From: Dickeya oryzae | Lineage (GTDB): Bacteria; Pseudomonadota; Gammaproteobacteria; Enterobacterales; Enterobacteriaceae | Length of the DNA stretch: 64,000 nt | Reading direction: 5' to 3' | Assembly (NCBI RefSeq): GCF_009372235.1 | Contig: NZ_SULL01000015.1 | Location: forward strand, 124,001 to 188,000 | In this document: positions 20,292-29,595 of the stretch, piece after piece | Layout of the letters: each line of letters opens with the position of its first letter | Position numbering within the stretch: position 1 is the stretch's first letter | Program-made: the position numbers and the translations under genes | The notes under the pieces: generated by a model | Seen by the model: the letters and a program-made list of their open reading frames with translations, nothing else | What the model was told of the DNA's origin: nothing | Databases searched by the model: none

Positions 20292-21112
20292 AGATGAATA
20301 AATCCATCATAAACATGGGTTGCCGGGCCGGTCATAAACAACGGATGACCGGGGCCGTCCCAGTGAATGTCCAGTTCACCGCCAGGCAGCTGGACTTTGA
20401 CATCCGCTGCCAGCAGCCCCTGTTGGATGCCGACCGCCACGGCGGCACAGGCACCGCTACCGCAGGCTTGCGTTTCCCCCGCACCGCGCTCAAAGACACG
20501 CAACCGGATAAGATGGGGATTGACCACCTGCATAAAGCCGACATTGGCGCGCTCAGGAAAACGCTCATGGTTTTCCAGCAACGGGCCTTGTTCCTCTACC
20601 GGCGCGGTATCCACATTATCCACCTGAAGTACGCAATGCGGATTACCCATCGACACCACACCGCACAACACCGTGTGTTCAGCGGCGCGCAAAATATAGG
20701 TTTTTTCCGGCTTGGTCGCCCGAAACGGCACCTGTTGCGGTTCAAAGTTGGGCTCGCCCATATTGACCCGCACCAGTTCATCTTCCGTCACCGACAGTAC
20801 CATGCGACCGTTATGCGTACTGACGTTGATCTCACGTTTACTGGTCAACCCTTTCAGGCGGACAAAACGTGCAAAACAGCGCGCGCCATTACCGCACTGC
20901 GCCACTTCACTGCCATCGGCGTTGAAGATGCGATAGTGAAAATCCAGCTCAGGATCGTAAGGCGGTTCGACGATCAATAGTTGATCGAACCCCACTCCGC
21001 AATGCCGATCCGATAAACGACGGATCAGATCCGGTGAAAAGTAGACATTCTGCGTCACGGCATCGACAACCATGAAATCATTGCCCAGACCGTGCATTTT
21101 GGAGAACTGCAT
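20288..21112 (-). CDS. dapF: Diaminopimelate epimerase
   Basis: Interconverts LL- and meso-diaminopimelate for lysine and peptidoglycan synthesis, without a cofactor. The start at 21112 ([13 protein letters not shown]) gives 274 residues, the E. coli length; the upstream 16 codons of open frame lack support. Both catalytic cysteines are present, in [12 protein letters not shown] and [10 protein letters not shown]. It lies downstream of lptM and heads the coupled dapF-yigA-xerC-yigB run. Confidence 0.96.
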   Translation of the reverse strand: MQFSKMHGLGNDFMVVDAVTQNVYFSPDLIRRLSDRHCGVGFDQLLIVEPPYDPELDFHYRIFNADGSEVAQCGNGARCFARFVRLKGLTSKREINVSTHNGRMVLSVTEDELVRVNMGEPNFEPQQVPFRATKPEKTYILRAAEHTVLCGVVSMGNPHCVLQVDNVDTAPVEEQGPLLENHERFPERANVGFMQVVNPHLIRLRVFERGAGETQACGSGACAAVAVGIQQGLLAADVKVQLPGGELDIHWDGPGHPLFMTGPATHVYDGFIHL

Positions 21113-21200
21113 TTCCTGACCCCGCTGCGTTAAACGGGCGCGGCAGCCATACTGTCGCAACCCGTGAGATTACCCTCAATCACCCTGCGTATTACGGCGG

Positions 21201-21368
21201 CTATTGCTGCCGGGCGGATGATGCTTGCGGAGCCTGGGTGTTTTGTTGCTGCGTTTTTTTAACCGGTGCTGGCTGCTCCGGCGGAAAATAAAGCGGGCCT
21301 TTTAAACCACAACCCGCCAGCGACAACACCAGCAATGCCAGTGCGCCCTGACGAAAAAAAGTTTTCAT
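21201..21368 (-). CDS. lptM: LPS-assembly lipoprotein LptM (YifL)
   Basis: Small outer-membrane lipoprotein that assists the LptD/LptE translocon in E. coli. The lipobox LAGC places lipidation at Cys20 of the form starting at 21368 (MKTFFRQGALALL). The conserved GLKGPLYFPPEQ follows at once and then a Gln/Pro-rich tail. An ATG at 21386 is an alternative start that would lengthen the signal peptide by six residues. It is 88 bases upstream of dapF and divergent from cyaY. Confidence 0.88.
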   Translation of the reverse strand: MKTFFRQGALALLVLSLAGCGLKGPLYFPPEQPAPVKKTQQQNTQAPQASSARQQ

Positions 21369-21445
21369 TTCGTTAAAACCTGTCATTCGGATACCTATGC
21401 TCTCTATAATCGCAGGTGGATCATGAAAATCAATAGGAATCGAAT

Positions 21446-21766
21446 ATGAACGATAGCGAGTTTCATCAATTGGCCGACGCGCTGATGCTGAAAGTAGAAG
21501 AAACGCTGGATCAGTTTGATGGCGATGCGGATATCGATTACGAAACCAATGGTGGCGTGATGACCCTGAGTTTTGAAAACGGCAGCAAGATTGTGATTAA
21601 CCGGCAAGAGCCGATGCATCAGGTCTGGCTGGCGACCAAAGGCGGCGGCTACCACTTCGATTATCAGAACAACCGTTGGATTTGCGACCGCAGTGGCAGC
21701 GATTTCATGACGTTGCTGGCGCAGGCGTGCTCAGAACAGAGCGGCGAAACGATTGATTTCGACTAA
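21446..21766 (+). CDS. cyaY: Frataxin homologue CyaY
   Basis: Iron-binding regulator of Fe-S cluster assembly that binds IscS. The 106 residues equal E. coli CyaY. An acidic first helix ([18 protein letters not shown]) and the frataxin core ending with QAPMHQVW-type residues ([17 protein letters not shown]) are clear. Divergent from lptM and convergent with cyaA across a strong shared terminator. Confidence 0.95.
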   Translation: MNDSEFHQLADALMLKVEETLDQFDGDADIDYETNGGVMTLSFENGSKIVINRQEPMHQVWLATKGGGYHFDYQNNRWICDRSGSDFMTLLAQACSEQSGETIDFD

Positions 21767-21790
21767 CTCCGGGCAGGTCGTCACCGACAC

Positions 21791-21820
21791 TAAAATGGGG
21801 CGCATTCGCGCCCCATTTTA
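21791..21820. terminator. Bidirectional terminator between cyaY and cyaA
   Basis: A perfect 12-bp stem (TAAAATGGGGCG, loop CATTCG, CGCCCCATTTTA) has A/T-rich ends on both sides, so it can terminate cyaY rightward and cyaA leftward. Confidence 0.85.
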
Positions 21821-21872
21821 TTCGCTCTGTCAGTTCCCCCCGAATGCCCTACGCGGCATTGCCCACGTGGTA

Positions 21873-24431
21873 CTACAGCATCTGCAAGCGCTGGTTCAAC
21901 ACCAGATTCTTCTTTTCCTCAGATGACGGCGTCACGCACAAATGCGACAAGGCGCTGCTACGGAACGGGATCACCTGTGTGCGGCCATCCAGTTGAACAA
22001 TCTGGTAGAACTGCGGCAGGTTGAAATTGATGAAGCTGGAGCCGTAGGTAAAGCGATCATGTGATGAGGAATAGAAGCGGCTGACGTCACGCACCAACTC
22101 CTCTTTGCTGCCTTCACAGTGATGATAGACTTCCACCCGGTTCGACTCATCCAAAATATAGATATTGAAACCCTGGTTATCAGACTGATCTTCAAAGAAG
22201 AATTGGATAATACCTTCACTGGCGACACCATCCACCACCGGTGGCAGATGAATATGGTTGGTTTCGACCTGAACAGGCAGCCCCTGTAGCTTGTTGTTGG
22301 AAATCGCGCCGTAAAACTCCACCGCATTTTCCAGTTTCTGCGCCGACACGCTCAGGCGTTCGAAGAACAACCCCCAGGTTTCGCCCGCGACCTTGACCGC
22401 CTTGAAACGGCCCGGTTCCTGACGCGTGCTGGATAAGCGCAGTTCAATGCACTCGGACACCAGTTGCTGCACACGGGTACGGATAAGCCCGCGTAAATGC
22501 TGGCTATAACAGAAGACTTCCAGCGACTCCGGCAGCGCAGCGTCCTGATGCATTTTGCCAAGAATGGTTTTCAGCGCTTCCAGCATCGCCTGCTCACCGC
22601 TGAAGTGCAGGGTCCGCACTTCATTCCAGGAATTGCGGTACAGCAAGTCAATGCTGCCGACCAGACATTGCTGCTGCTGACCGAAGCTAAAGACATCCAA
22701 CTGGCGGAAATCGAAATGCACCACCTGATTGCGGAATGTCGCCGTCGGGTCATGTTCCAGGTTGACGATAATCGCCAGATGGCGAATTTCACACGGGCTG
22801 TACAGCGCTTTCGGCGTGGGTGCCGCTACCCGCAACGGGAAATGGCTGGACACATCCGAAACCAGTTCCTGCAGCCGGGCGATGTCGCACAGTTCATGGC
22901 CTTTAATGTGCAGACGCGTAGACGATGTCAGCAGGCCGTTAAAGTACGCCCAGGCCACCAGCTTGTTGAGATAGCGGTTATATTCCAGCGGCTGATGGCT
23001 GATGATGGCGTCCATCGACGGCGCCTGATTGTACAGATACCAGCCAGAGCGATTGGCACGCCCGGCAGGCACATAAATAAAGGTCAGATTCGGTTCCGAC
23101 AGGTCAGGCGAAATCTGCGGATTCACCAGTGTCACCTTACCCGGCAAGGCTTCAAACGCCGCGTACAGCTTACGGGTCAGTACGCCGATATCCTGCGGAC
23201 TGGCACTGACGCTCAGGTTGTTGCGGCGGGCGAAACGGATCAGGTTGCGATAGCTTTGCATCATGGCATCGAGCAATTCGTTGTGCGCTTCGCGCACCTG
23301 CCCAATTTTCCAGTTCGCCCGGTTGTCTAACATCACCAGCCGCTCATCGCTCCATCCCCATGCCTGCACCAGCTGTGTCAGGATCTGGCGACGCCAGGCG
23401 GTACACGCGCGCTCACGGGAGAGCTTTTCGCACACTTTAAGATAGAAACAGCGACGCACCAGGTCCAGCCGGGTCTGATCATCAATCGCCGTCAGATACT
23501 GGGTCACACGCTCCAGCATCATGCAATACGGATCCAGCCCGAAAGACACGATCTCGCCGTTATGCAAACGCGATTTGATCTCGCTCGACAGCAAACGGGT
23601 ATTGGGATATTCCCAGGAGTAGGCTTCCAGCAGCAGCGTTTTCAGCACCGCTTTGTAAGGCGAATCAATGCTCTTATACAACTGCCACAAGCTGGCGCCA
23701 AAGTATTCTTCCGCCGACAGTGCGCTCAGGCCGCCGAGATCCAGCCATTCGTTTGGTGCCAGCGCGCCACGGGCATACAAAGACAGCACATACTCATCGT
23801 AGTGCTCCTCTTCTTCTACCGGCACCATGTTCCACAGGATGCGCTTGCCCGCCATGCGCACCGCCGTGCGATAAAACTCATCCAACAACAAAATGTGTTG
23901 GGTAGAACCGCAGTCTTCGCCACCCAGGCTACCGCTCTCGTTGTGGCGGAAACGGTTTTCATCCATCAGGAAGAAACTGACATCCACCCCCTGACCTGCC
24001 GCCCATTTTTCCAACAACAGGCATTTTTGCTGTAACCGCTGGCGCTCTTCGCTATCCAGCCAGGATTGGTGGCACACCCAAATATCGAGATCGGAACTGC
24101 AACTCTGCCCGATGGACGAAGTGCTGCCCATCGAATAGACACCGGTGATCGGCAATTCGCCTTTGCGATCCGGCACGGACAACTCACCCCAGCGTAACTC
24201 CACGCTATCGAGGTAGTGTTGCTGTTTTTCATCGGGGAAGAAAAGACAAATGCCGTGCGGAACCTTGCCTTCCAGATAGCCAGGCATCAACGGATGATGA
24301 TGATGTAATAAAACTGGCAAAAGACTGTAAACCTGCTTAAAAGCCGGTTTCATTGCTTCCAGAGCACGATCCACACGCAGTTGGTTGATCGCATCCAGTC
24401 TTTGCTTCAGTGTCTCGATGTAGAAGTACAA
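21873..24431 (-). CDS. cyaA: Class I adenylate cyclase
   Basis: Makes cyclic AMP for CRP; its C-terminal half responds to the glucose phosphotransferase protein EIIA-Glc. The 852 residues match the class I family (848 in E. coli). The nucleotidyltransferase motif [17 protein letters not shown] is at about residues 102-118. The start codon is TTG at 24429-24431, giving [13 protein letters not shown], which aligns with the rare UUG start of E. coli cyaA that keeps translation low. The C-terminal 20 residues diverge from E. coli. Divergent from hemC with a CRP site in the promoter region. Confidence 0.97.
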   Translation of the reverse strand: MYFYIETLKQRLDAINQLRVDRALEAMKPAFKQVYSLLPVLLHHHHPLMPGYLEGKVPHGICLFFPDEKQQHYLDSVELRWGELSVPDRKGELPITGVYSMGSTSSIGQSCSSDLDIWVCHQSWLDSEERQRLQQKCLLLEKWAAGQGVDVSFFLMDENRFRHNESGSLGGEDCGSTQHILLLDEFYRTAVRMAGKRILWNMVPVEEEEHYDEYVLSLYARGALAPNEWLDLGGLSALSAEEYFGASLWQLYKSIDSPYKAVLKTLLLEAYSWEYPNTRLLSSEIKSRLHNGEIVSFGLDPYCMMLERVTQYLTAIDDQTRLDLVRRCFYLKVCEKLSRERACTAWRRQILTQLVQAWGWSDERLVMLDNRANWKIGQVREAHNELLDAMMQSYRNLIRFARRNNLSVSASPQDIGVLTRKLYAAFEALPGKVTLVNPQISPDLSEPNLTFIYVPAGRANRSGWYLYNQAPSMDAIISHQPLEYNRYLNKLVAWAYFNGLLTSSTRLHIKGHELCDIARLQELVSDVSSHFPLRVAAPTPKALYSPCEIRHLAIIVNLEHDPTATFRNQVVHFDFRQLDVFSFGQQQQCLVGSIDLLYRNSWNEVRTLHFSGEQAMLEALKTILGKMHQDAALPESLEVFCYSQHLRGLIRTRVQQLVSECIELRLSSTRQEPGRFKAVKVAGETWGLFFERLSVSAQKLENAVEFYGAISNNKLQGLPVQVETNHIHLPPVVDGVASEGIIQFFFEDQSDNQGFNIYILDESNRVEVYHHCEGSKEELVRDVSRFYSSSHDRFTYGSSFINFNLPQFYQIVQLDGRTQVIPFRSSALSHLCVTPSSEEKKNLVLNQRLQML

Positions 24432-24532
24432 GACGTTTCGCCTGCTTATCCCAGTGCCTATAAAGAAGCCGTTGTTTTCCAGACTGCCCTGGATAGATAT
24501 TGGAAGAATGGTGGGCAGTGTATTGCTGGAAA

Positions 24533-24548
24533 CGTGATCAATTTAACA
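24533..24548 (-). promoter_or_regulatory. CRP site in the cyaA promoter region
   Basis: Minus-strand TGTTAAATTGATCACG, about 100 bases before the cyaA TTG codon, matches the operator I remember for the E. coli cyaA P2 promoter, where CRP represses its own signal-producing gene. The region 24432-24759 also holds the hemC promoter on the other strand. Confidence 0.8.
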
Positions 24549-24759
24549 CCTTGCTGAAAGGGCGTAAAGAAACTAAAGAAAGTCGGATTTGTTTATTGAT
24601 GCTTCAGCATTGCACATATTATCGCCGCTTTTGCCACGTGCGGCTATCTCCGGCAAGGGTTTTCTCTCTCCCCACTCTCGTCATTGCGAGGGCCGGGCAA
24701 CTGACACCGGCTTGCCTTCAATGGTACGATGGAAAAAAAGGATCAATACGGTATTAAGC

Positions 24760-25698
24760 ATGGTAGACACTATTCTCAGGATCGCCACCCGACAGAGCCC
24801 GCTGGCACTATGGCAGGCCCACTTTGTGCAGCAACGGCTGGAAGCCTGTCATCCCGGTTTACGGGTGGAACTGGTTCCGATGGTCACCCGCGGCGATGTC
24901 CTGCTGGATACACCACTGGCCAAGGTGGGGGGCAAAGGATTATTCGTCAAGGAACTGGAACTGGCATTGCTGGAAAACCGTGCTGATATCGCGGTACATT
25001 CGATGAAAGATGTCCCCGTCGAGTTCCCAGAAGGGTTAGGTCTGGTGACCATTTGCGAGCGTGACGACCCGCGCGACGCCTTTGTCTCCAACCACTATGC
25101 CACGCTGGATGAGCTACCTGAAGGCGCCTGCGTCGGTACCTCCAGCCTGCGTCGTCAGTGCCAGTTGCGCGCCCATCGCCCGGATCTGGTTGTCCGCGAC
25201 CTGCGTGGCAACGTCGGCACCCGGTTATCCAAGCTGGATAACGGTGACTACGATGCGATCATTCTGGCCGTCGCAGGGCTTAAACGCCTTGGTCTGGCAA
25301 ACCGTATCCGTACCGCCCTCAGCCCGGAACAGTCGTTACCGGCGGTCGGTCAGGGTGCGGTAGGTGTGGAATGCCGACTGGACGACGCCCGTACCCGCGC
25401 GCTGCTGGCACCGCTTAACCATGATGATACCGCCACACGGGTGCTGGCCGAGCGCGCCATGAACACCCGGCTGGAAGGCGGATGTCAGGTGCCTATCGGC
25501 AGCTATGCCGAACTACAGGACGACACGCTGTATCTGCGAGCGTTGGTGGGAGCACCAGACGGTAGCCGCATTATTTACGCTGAACGCCGTGGCCCGCGTC
25601 AGGATGCCGAAGCGCTGGGTATCGACCTGGCAGATGAGCTGCTCGAACGCGGCGCGCGCGACATTCTGCAATCGGTTTATGGAGGAGCCTCGTCATGA
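24760..25698 (+). CDS. hemC: Hydroxymethylbilane synthase
   Basis: Porphobilinogen deaminase: joins four porphobilinogens into hydroxymethylbilane in haem synthesis. The start at 24760 ([16 protein letters not shown]) gives 312 residues against 313 in E. coli; the frame is open 57 codons further upstream but that part overlaps the promoter region. The catalytic Asp is in [10 protein letters not shown] and the dipyrromethane cofactor Cys in [10 protein letters not shown]. Its stop overlaps the hemD ATG by four bases. Confidence 0.96.
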   Translation: MVDTILRIATRQSPLALWQAHFVQQRLEACHPGLRVELVPMVTRGDVLLDTPLAKVGGKGLFVKELELALLENRADIAVHSMKDVPVEFPEGLGLVTICERDDPRDAFVSNHYATLDELPEGACVGTSSLRRQCQLRAHRPDLVVRDLRGNVGTRLSKLDNGDYDAIILAVAGLKRLGLANRIRTALSPEQSLPAVGQGAVGVECRLDDARTRALLAPLNHDDTATRVLAERAMNTRLEGGCQVPIGSYAELQDDTLYLRALVGAPDGSRIIYAERRGPRQDAEALGIDLADELLERGARDILQSVYGGASS

Positions 25699-26435
25699 CG
25701 ATTCTGGTTACCCGTCCCTCTCCTGCGGGTGAGCAGCTGGTAGCCCGTTTAAGAATGGCTGGCTTGCAAGCCTACCATAGCCCGTTAATTGAATTTTCTC
25801 CGGGCAGCGAATTATCACAATTGCCCACCCTGCTACAGGCGCTGCGCCCCGGCGATTTGGTTTTCGCCCTGTCGCAGCAGGTGGTGGAATACGCCGATCC
25901 AGCGCTATCCCGTGCCGGAATGGGCTGGCCTGAGTCACTTACCTACTTCGCCGTAGGGCGCTCCACCGGACTGGCGCTGCATACCGTCAGCGGCTTAGCG
26001 GTGCACTACCCGCCGGAACGCGCGACCAGCGAAACCCTATTGCAGTCCCCGGCGTTACAGCACGTCACGGGTAAGCAGGCGTTGTTACTGCGCGGCAACG
26101 GCGGACGAGAATTGTTGGGCGACACATTGCAGCAGCGCGGGGCGCACGTGCGTTACTGCGAATGTTATCAACGTAACCCGGTGGTCTACGACGGCGCAGA
26201 ACAATGCCAGCGCTGGCAACGCCTGAGCATCAACACACTGGTGATCACCAGTGGAGAAATGTTGCAGCAGTTCTATACCCTGGTACCTGACTATTACCGA
26301 ACGACCTGGCTGCTTGATTGTCGGGTCGTGGTAGTTAGCGAACGCCTGGCTGGCGTGGCCCATGAGTTGGGCTGGCGCGATATTCGGATCGCCGATAACG
26401 CAGATAACGATGCATTGATGCGCGCGCTACAGTGA
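25695..26435 (+). CDS. hemD: Uroporphyrinogen-III synthase
   Basis: Closes hydroxymethylbilane with inversion of ring D to uroporphyrinogen III. The 246 residues have a weakly conserved HemD fold, with [12 protein letters not shown] at the start, [12 protein letters not shown] in the middle, [12 protein letters not shown] and [11 protein letters not shown] later. Coupled to hemC by an ATGA overlap. Its stop codon falls inside the first of three short tandem repeats. Confidence 0.94.
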   Translation: MTILVTRPSPAGEQLVARLRMAGLQAYHSPLIEFSPGSELSQLPTLLQALRPGDLVFALSQQVVEYADPALSRAGMGWPESLTYFAVGRSTGLALHTVSGLAVHYPPERATSETLLQSPALQHVTGKQALLLRGNGGRELLGDTLQQRGAHVRYCECYQRNPVVYDGAEQCQRWQRLSINTLVITSGEMLQQFYTLVPDYYRTTWLLDCRVVVVSERLAGVAHELGWRDIRIADNADNDALMRALQ

Positions 26436-26482
26436 TACCGAATAGCTAGTGATACCAAATAGCTACAGCGATACCGAATAGA
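26431..26482. repeat. Three imperfect 17-18 bp tandem repeats at the hemD stop
   Basis: AGTGATACCGAATAGCT (26431-26447), AGTGATACCAAATAGCT (26448-26464) and a third diverged copy (26465-26482) follow one another. The first contains the hemD stop codon, and the extra copies lengthen the hemD-hemX spacer to 124 bases. Confidence 0.85.
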
Positions 26483-26559
26483 CTGTTACGCTGCGGTCGT
26501 CACGCAGCGAAAGAAGAACCCGGACACTTACCATTACCCTGATCATAGGATGTACTCAT

Positions 26560-27687
26560 ATGACGGAACACATTACCTCCTCAACGCCCTCCGAAGAGGT
26601 GGTCGAACGGGCTGAACCCTCCTCGCCGCAAACATCGCCGAAAACGCCCGGCGCACCACGCCACGGTCTGGTGCTGGGTGCTATCGCCATCGTGGTATCG
26701 CTGGCGCTAAGCGGCGGTGTGTACTATTACACCCATCAGCAGATGGTCCGCCAGAATGTCATGCTCAGCCAACTGCAAGGCCAGATTGCGGCGCTGCAAA
26801 AACAACAATCACAAGCGCAGCAACAATGGCAGCAGACGCTGGACCAACAGGCGAAAACCCTAAGTGCCGATGAACAACGGCTGGCGACGTTGACGCGACA
26901 AGCCGGCGAAATGCAGGAAAAACTGGCGACACTCAATAACAGCGACTCGAAAACCTGGTTGCTGGCGCAGGCTGATTTCCTGGTAAAACAGGCAGGCCGT
27001 AAACTGTGGAGCGATAAAGACGTCACCACCGCCGGTGCCTTACTGAAGAGCGCGGATGCCAGCCTGGCCGACATGAACGATCCGAGTTTGCTGGAAGTAC
27101 GACGCGCCATTACCCATGACATCAGCATGTTGGCGGGTGTCAGTCAGGTGGATTTCGACGGTATCATCCTGAAAGTGAATCAACTGGCCGATCAGGTAGA
27201 CAACCTGCGTCTGGCGGATACCGATACCGATGAAGCGCCGATGGAAGAAAACGACTCCACCTTGTCGGCCTCAGTGAGTGAATGGCGGCAAAACCTGAGC
27301 AAGAGCTGGCACAATTTCCTGTCGGATTTCATCACCATCCGCCGCCGTGACGACAGCGCTGAACCGCTGCTGGCACCGAATCAGGATGTCTATCTGCGTG
27401 AAAATATCCGCTCTCGCCTGTTAATCGCCGCACAAGCGGTGCCGCGCCATCAGAATGAAACCTACCGTCAATCGCTCGAAACCGCCGCGACCTGGGTGCG
27501 CGCCTACTTTGACGAAAACGATCCGACCACCAAAGCGTTTCTCGACCAGTTGGATGCGCTAAGCCAACAGTCGGTAGCGATGGACGTGCCGAACGAACTG
27601 CAAAGCCAGCCACTGCTGGATAAACTGATGCAAACCCGGGTTCGCAACCTGCTGGCGCAGCCGTCCGCCACCCCACAGGAGGGCTGA
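26560..27687 (+). CDS. hemX: HemX, membrane-anchored protein of the hem operon
   Basis: 375-residue inner-membrane protein, often labelled uroporphyrinogen-III C-methyltransferase, although it lacks a SAM-binding domain. One membrane segment is at about residues 38-57 ([20 protein letters not shown]). The periplasmic part begins with a Gln-rich coiled coil (about 60-130) and then a conserved helical domain with [19 protein letters not shown]. Probably supports haem synthesis with HemY, but the mechanism is unknown. Two bases separate it from hemY. Confidence 0.92.
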   Translation: MTEHITSSTPSEEVVERAEPSSPQTSPKTPGAPRHGLVLGAIAIVVSLALSGGVYYYTHQQMVRQNVMLSQLQGQIAALQKQQSQAQQQWQQTLDQQAKTLSADEQRLATLTRQAGEMQEKLATLNNSDSKTWLLAQADFLVKQAGRKLWSDKDVTTAGALLKSADASLADMNDPSLLEVRRAITHDISMLAGVSQVDFDGIILKVNQLADQVDNLRLADTDTDEAPMEENDSTLSASVSEWRQNLSKSWHNFLSDFITIRRRDDSAEPLLAPNQDVYLRENIRSRLLIAAQAVPRHQNETYRQSLETAATWVRAYFDENDPTTKAFLDQLDALSQQSVAMDVPNELQSQPLLDKLMQTRVRNLLAQPSATPQEG

Positions 27688-27689
27688 TT

Positions 27690-28886
27690 ATGCTGAAGGT
27701 ACTGCTGCTATTTGTGGTGCTGCTGGCGGGCATCGTGGTCGGGCCAATGCTGGCGGGTCATCAGGGTTACGTACTGATCCAAACCGACAATTACAACATT
27801 GAAACCAGCGTCACCGGGTTGGTGATTATGCTGGTCCTGTTTCTGCTGGCCTTTCTGGCGGTGGAATGGCTACTGCGGCGAGTATTCCGCACCGGGGCGC
27901 GCACACGCGGCTGGTTCATCGGACGCAAACGCACCCGGGCACGCCAGCAAACTAAAGCCGCGTTGCTGAAACTGACCGAAGGCGACTATCTGCAGGTAGA
28001 AAAACTGCTCACCCGTAACGCCGATCACGCCGAGCAACCAGTGGTGAATTACCTGCTGGCGGCAGAAGCCGCCCAGCAACGCGGCGATGAATTCCGTACC
28101 CGTCAGTATCTTGAGCGGGCGGCGGAAATCGCCGACGGCGACCAGTTGCCGGTCGATATCACCCGCGTTCGCATTCAACTGGCACGTAACGAAGACCACG
28201 CCGCTCGTCATGGCGTCGATCGTCTGCTGGAAGTGGCACCACGCCACCCGGAAGTGTTGCGTCTGGCGGAACAGGCGTTTTTGCGTACCCACGCCTACAG
28301 CGCCTTGTTGGATATTCTGCCTGCCATGCGTAAAACCCGGCTGCATGATGAACCCTCGCTGGATGAATTGCAGCAGCGCGCCACCATCGGTCTGATGGAT
28401 CAGGCAATGTCGGAAGGCGGCAGCGAAGGGTTGAAACAGTGGTGGAAAAACCAGCCGCGTAAAGCCCGCCAGTCACTGGCGATGCAGGTGGCAATGGCTG
28501 AACGCCTGATCGTGTGTGATGACCCGGCGACCGCACAAGACATCATTATTGACGGGCTCAAGCAGCAGTTTGACTACCGACTGGTGCAGTTGATCCCCCG
28601 GCTCAATAGTGGTCAACCGGAGCCACTGGAGAAACTACTGCGTCAGCGTCTGAAACAGCACAATAACGATGCATTGTTACACAGCACGCTGGGGCAATTG
28701 CTGATGAAGCATGGCGAATGGCAACAGGCCAGCGATGCTTTCTCCGCCGCACTGGCACTGCGACCAGACGCTTATGACTACGCCTGGTGTGCTGATGCCT
28801 TTGACCGACTCAAACGCCCTGAAGACGCTGCCCGCATGCGGCGCGACGGCCTGCTGCTGACGTTACAGACATCTCACGACGCCTGA
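27690..28886 (+). CDS. hemY: HemY, TPR-containing inner membrane protein
   Basis: 398-residue protein with two N-terminal membrane segments (about residues 1-20 and 40-65) and a cytoplasmic or periplasmic tetratricopeptide region. LLHSTLGQLLMKHGEWQQASDAFSAAL near the C-terminus is a clear TPR unit. It is the last gene of hemCDXY, named for protohaem formation, but unrelated to Gram-positive HemY oxidase. A GC-rich terminator follows. Confidence 0.93.
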   Translation: MLKVLLLFVVLLAGIVVGPMLAGHQGYVLIQTDNYNIETSVTGLVIMLVLFLLAFLAVEWLLRRVFRTGARTRGWFIGRKRTRARQQTKAALLKLTEGDYLQVEKLLTRNADHAEQPVVNYLLAAEAAQQRGDEFRTRQYLERAAEIADGDQLPVDITRVRIQLARNEDHAARHGVDRLLEVAPRHPEVLRLAEQAFLRTHAYSALLDILPAMRKTRLHDEPSLDELQQRATIGLMDQAMSEGGSEGLKQWWKNQPRKARQSLAMQVAMAERLIVCDDPATAQDIIIDGLKQQFDYRLVQLIPRLNSGQPEPLEKLLRQRLKQHNNDALLHSTLGQLLMKHGEWQQASDAFSAALALRPDAYDYAWCADAFDRLKRPEDAARMRRDGLLLTLQTSHDA

Positions 28887-28896
28887 AGCCCCCCAC

Positions 28897-28920
28897 ACCG
28901 GCGCGACCCCGCGCCGGTTT
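28897..28920 (+). terminator. Terminator of hemCDXY
   Basis: A perfect 9-bp stem (ACCGGCGCG, loop ACCC, CGCGCCGGT) starts 10 bases after the hemY stop and is followed by a short T-rich stretch. Confidence 0.75.
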
Positions 28921-28996
28921 CGTTTCGCCTATTTTCTTCCACTCGGCTTTCTTCCCCACTTTTCTGATAACCGATTGATTTAGCAAAATAACGGCG

Positions 28997-29201
28997 AAAA
29001 AAAACGCTTGCCGACCAGCGACAAGCGTGCAATAAAAATCAGGTCTGAAAGACAACTTTAAGGTGCCCCACTCAACATTACGTCCAACCGCGATGAAACA
29101 GCACTTCATCAATAACCGGACGTCAGGCACCGTAAATGGCTCTGCGTCATTCCCAGGTTTATGAAGCCGAAGCAAACATAGAAGGTGGAATGAGCATCTA
29201 C
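28997..29201 (-). ncRNA. glmZ: Small regulatory RNA GlmZ
   Basis: Hfq-dependent small RNA that activates translation of glmS (glucosamine-6-phosphate synthase) and is cleaved by RNase E with the adaptor RapZ. Three blocks match E. coli GlmZ: the 5' end GTAGATGCTCATTCC, the middle GGAATGACGCAGAGCC at 29138-29153 followed by TTTACGGTGC, and the pairing region GTTGAGTG-GGCACC. The 3' end is an intrinsic terminator (ACGCTTG, 11-base loop, CAAGCGT, then T8). Length is about 205 nt against 207 in E. coli, and the position next to hemY is conserved. The central hairpin has diverged. Confidence 0.93.
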
Positions 29202-29211
29202 GCCTCTAATT

Positions 29212-29228
29212 AAGCATGAATGATGCCA
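29212..29228 (-). promoter_or_regulatory. Sigma-54 promoter of glmZ
   Basis: TTGGCATCATTCATGCTTA on the minus strand has the invariant GG and GC of sigma-54 promoters exactly ten bases apart (29226-29227 and 29214-29215). Taking the GC as -12, transcription would start at 29201-29202, where the GlmZ homology begins. An overlapping weak sigma-70 promoter (TTGAAA, 18 bases, TTAATT) is also possible. Confidence 0.8.
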
Positions 29229-29349
29229 ACTTTTCAAATCTCACCAGATAAAAATCATTACTCATTGATAAATAAAACATTAAAAGTAGTGAGCCACCAA
29301 ACACCAAAATGATTAACGTGCTGAAAAATCAAGCATTCTGGATCAGAAC

Positions 29350-29430
29350 TGTCGTTAAACAGAGACACCACAAGCACTGACTTTTATACTCTTTAAAATT
29401 CAAATGGTTACATGTCTCTCATTGGCGACA
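29350..29430. promoter_or_regulatory. Two GlrR-type enhancer sites (TGTC-N10-GACA) upstream of glmZ
   Basis: TGTCGTTAAACAGAGACA at 29350-29367 and TGTCTCTCATTGGCGACA at 29413-29430 both fit the TGTC-N10-GACA site of the sigma-54 activator GlrR. A third copy at 29446-29463 has CACA in place of GACA. They lie roughly 150-230 bases upstream of the start point, the usual distance for enhancers. AT-rich DNA between them and the promoter could bend. Confidence 0.75.
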
Positions 29431-29497
29431 CCGCAACCCCCATTCTGTCGCTAAAAAACCACAACCGATACCGGACAGGGATAGCCCAAAAACAATC

Positions 29498-29518
29498 ACC
29501 ACCTCCCGAGGAGGTGGT
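29498..29518. terminator. Second hairpin downstream of the succinocysteine operon
   Basis: A perfect 9-bp stem (ACCACCTCC, loop CGA, GGAGGTGGT) is followed on the minus strand by GATTGTTTTT. It backs up the hairpin at 29537-29557 and separates the operon from the glmZ enhancer sites. Confidence 0.7.
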
Positions 29519-29536
29519 TTAACACTGACAACAAAA

Positions 29537-29557
29537 CGGCCACGGTAACCGTGGCCG
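29537..29557 (-). terminator. Terminator of the succinocysteine operon
   Basis: A perfect 9-bp stem (CGGCCACGG, loop TTA, CCGTGGCCG, read on the minus strand) with TTTTGTTGT after it starts 38 bases past the deacetylase stop codon. Confidence 0.8.
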
Positions 29558-29595
29558 CTGTCATCAATAAGGATAAGACGGGAATAACGACGGAA

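Noticed and set aside
28810-29175. 121-codon minus-strand ORF over the hemY end and glmZ
   Set aside because: It overlaps the hemY 3' end, a terminator and most of GlmZ, and has no recognisable protein features.
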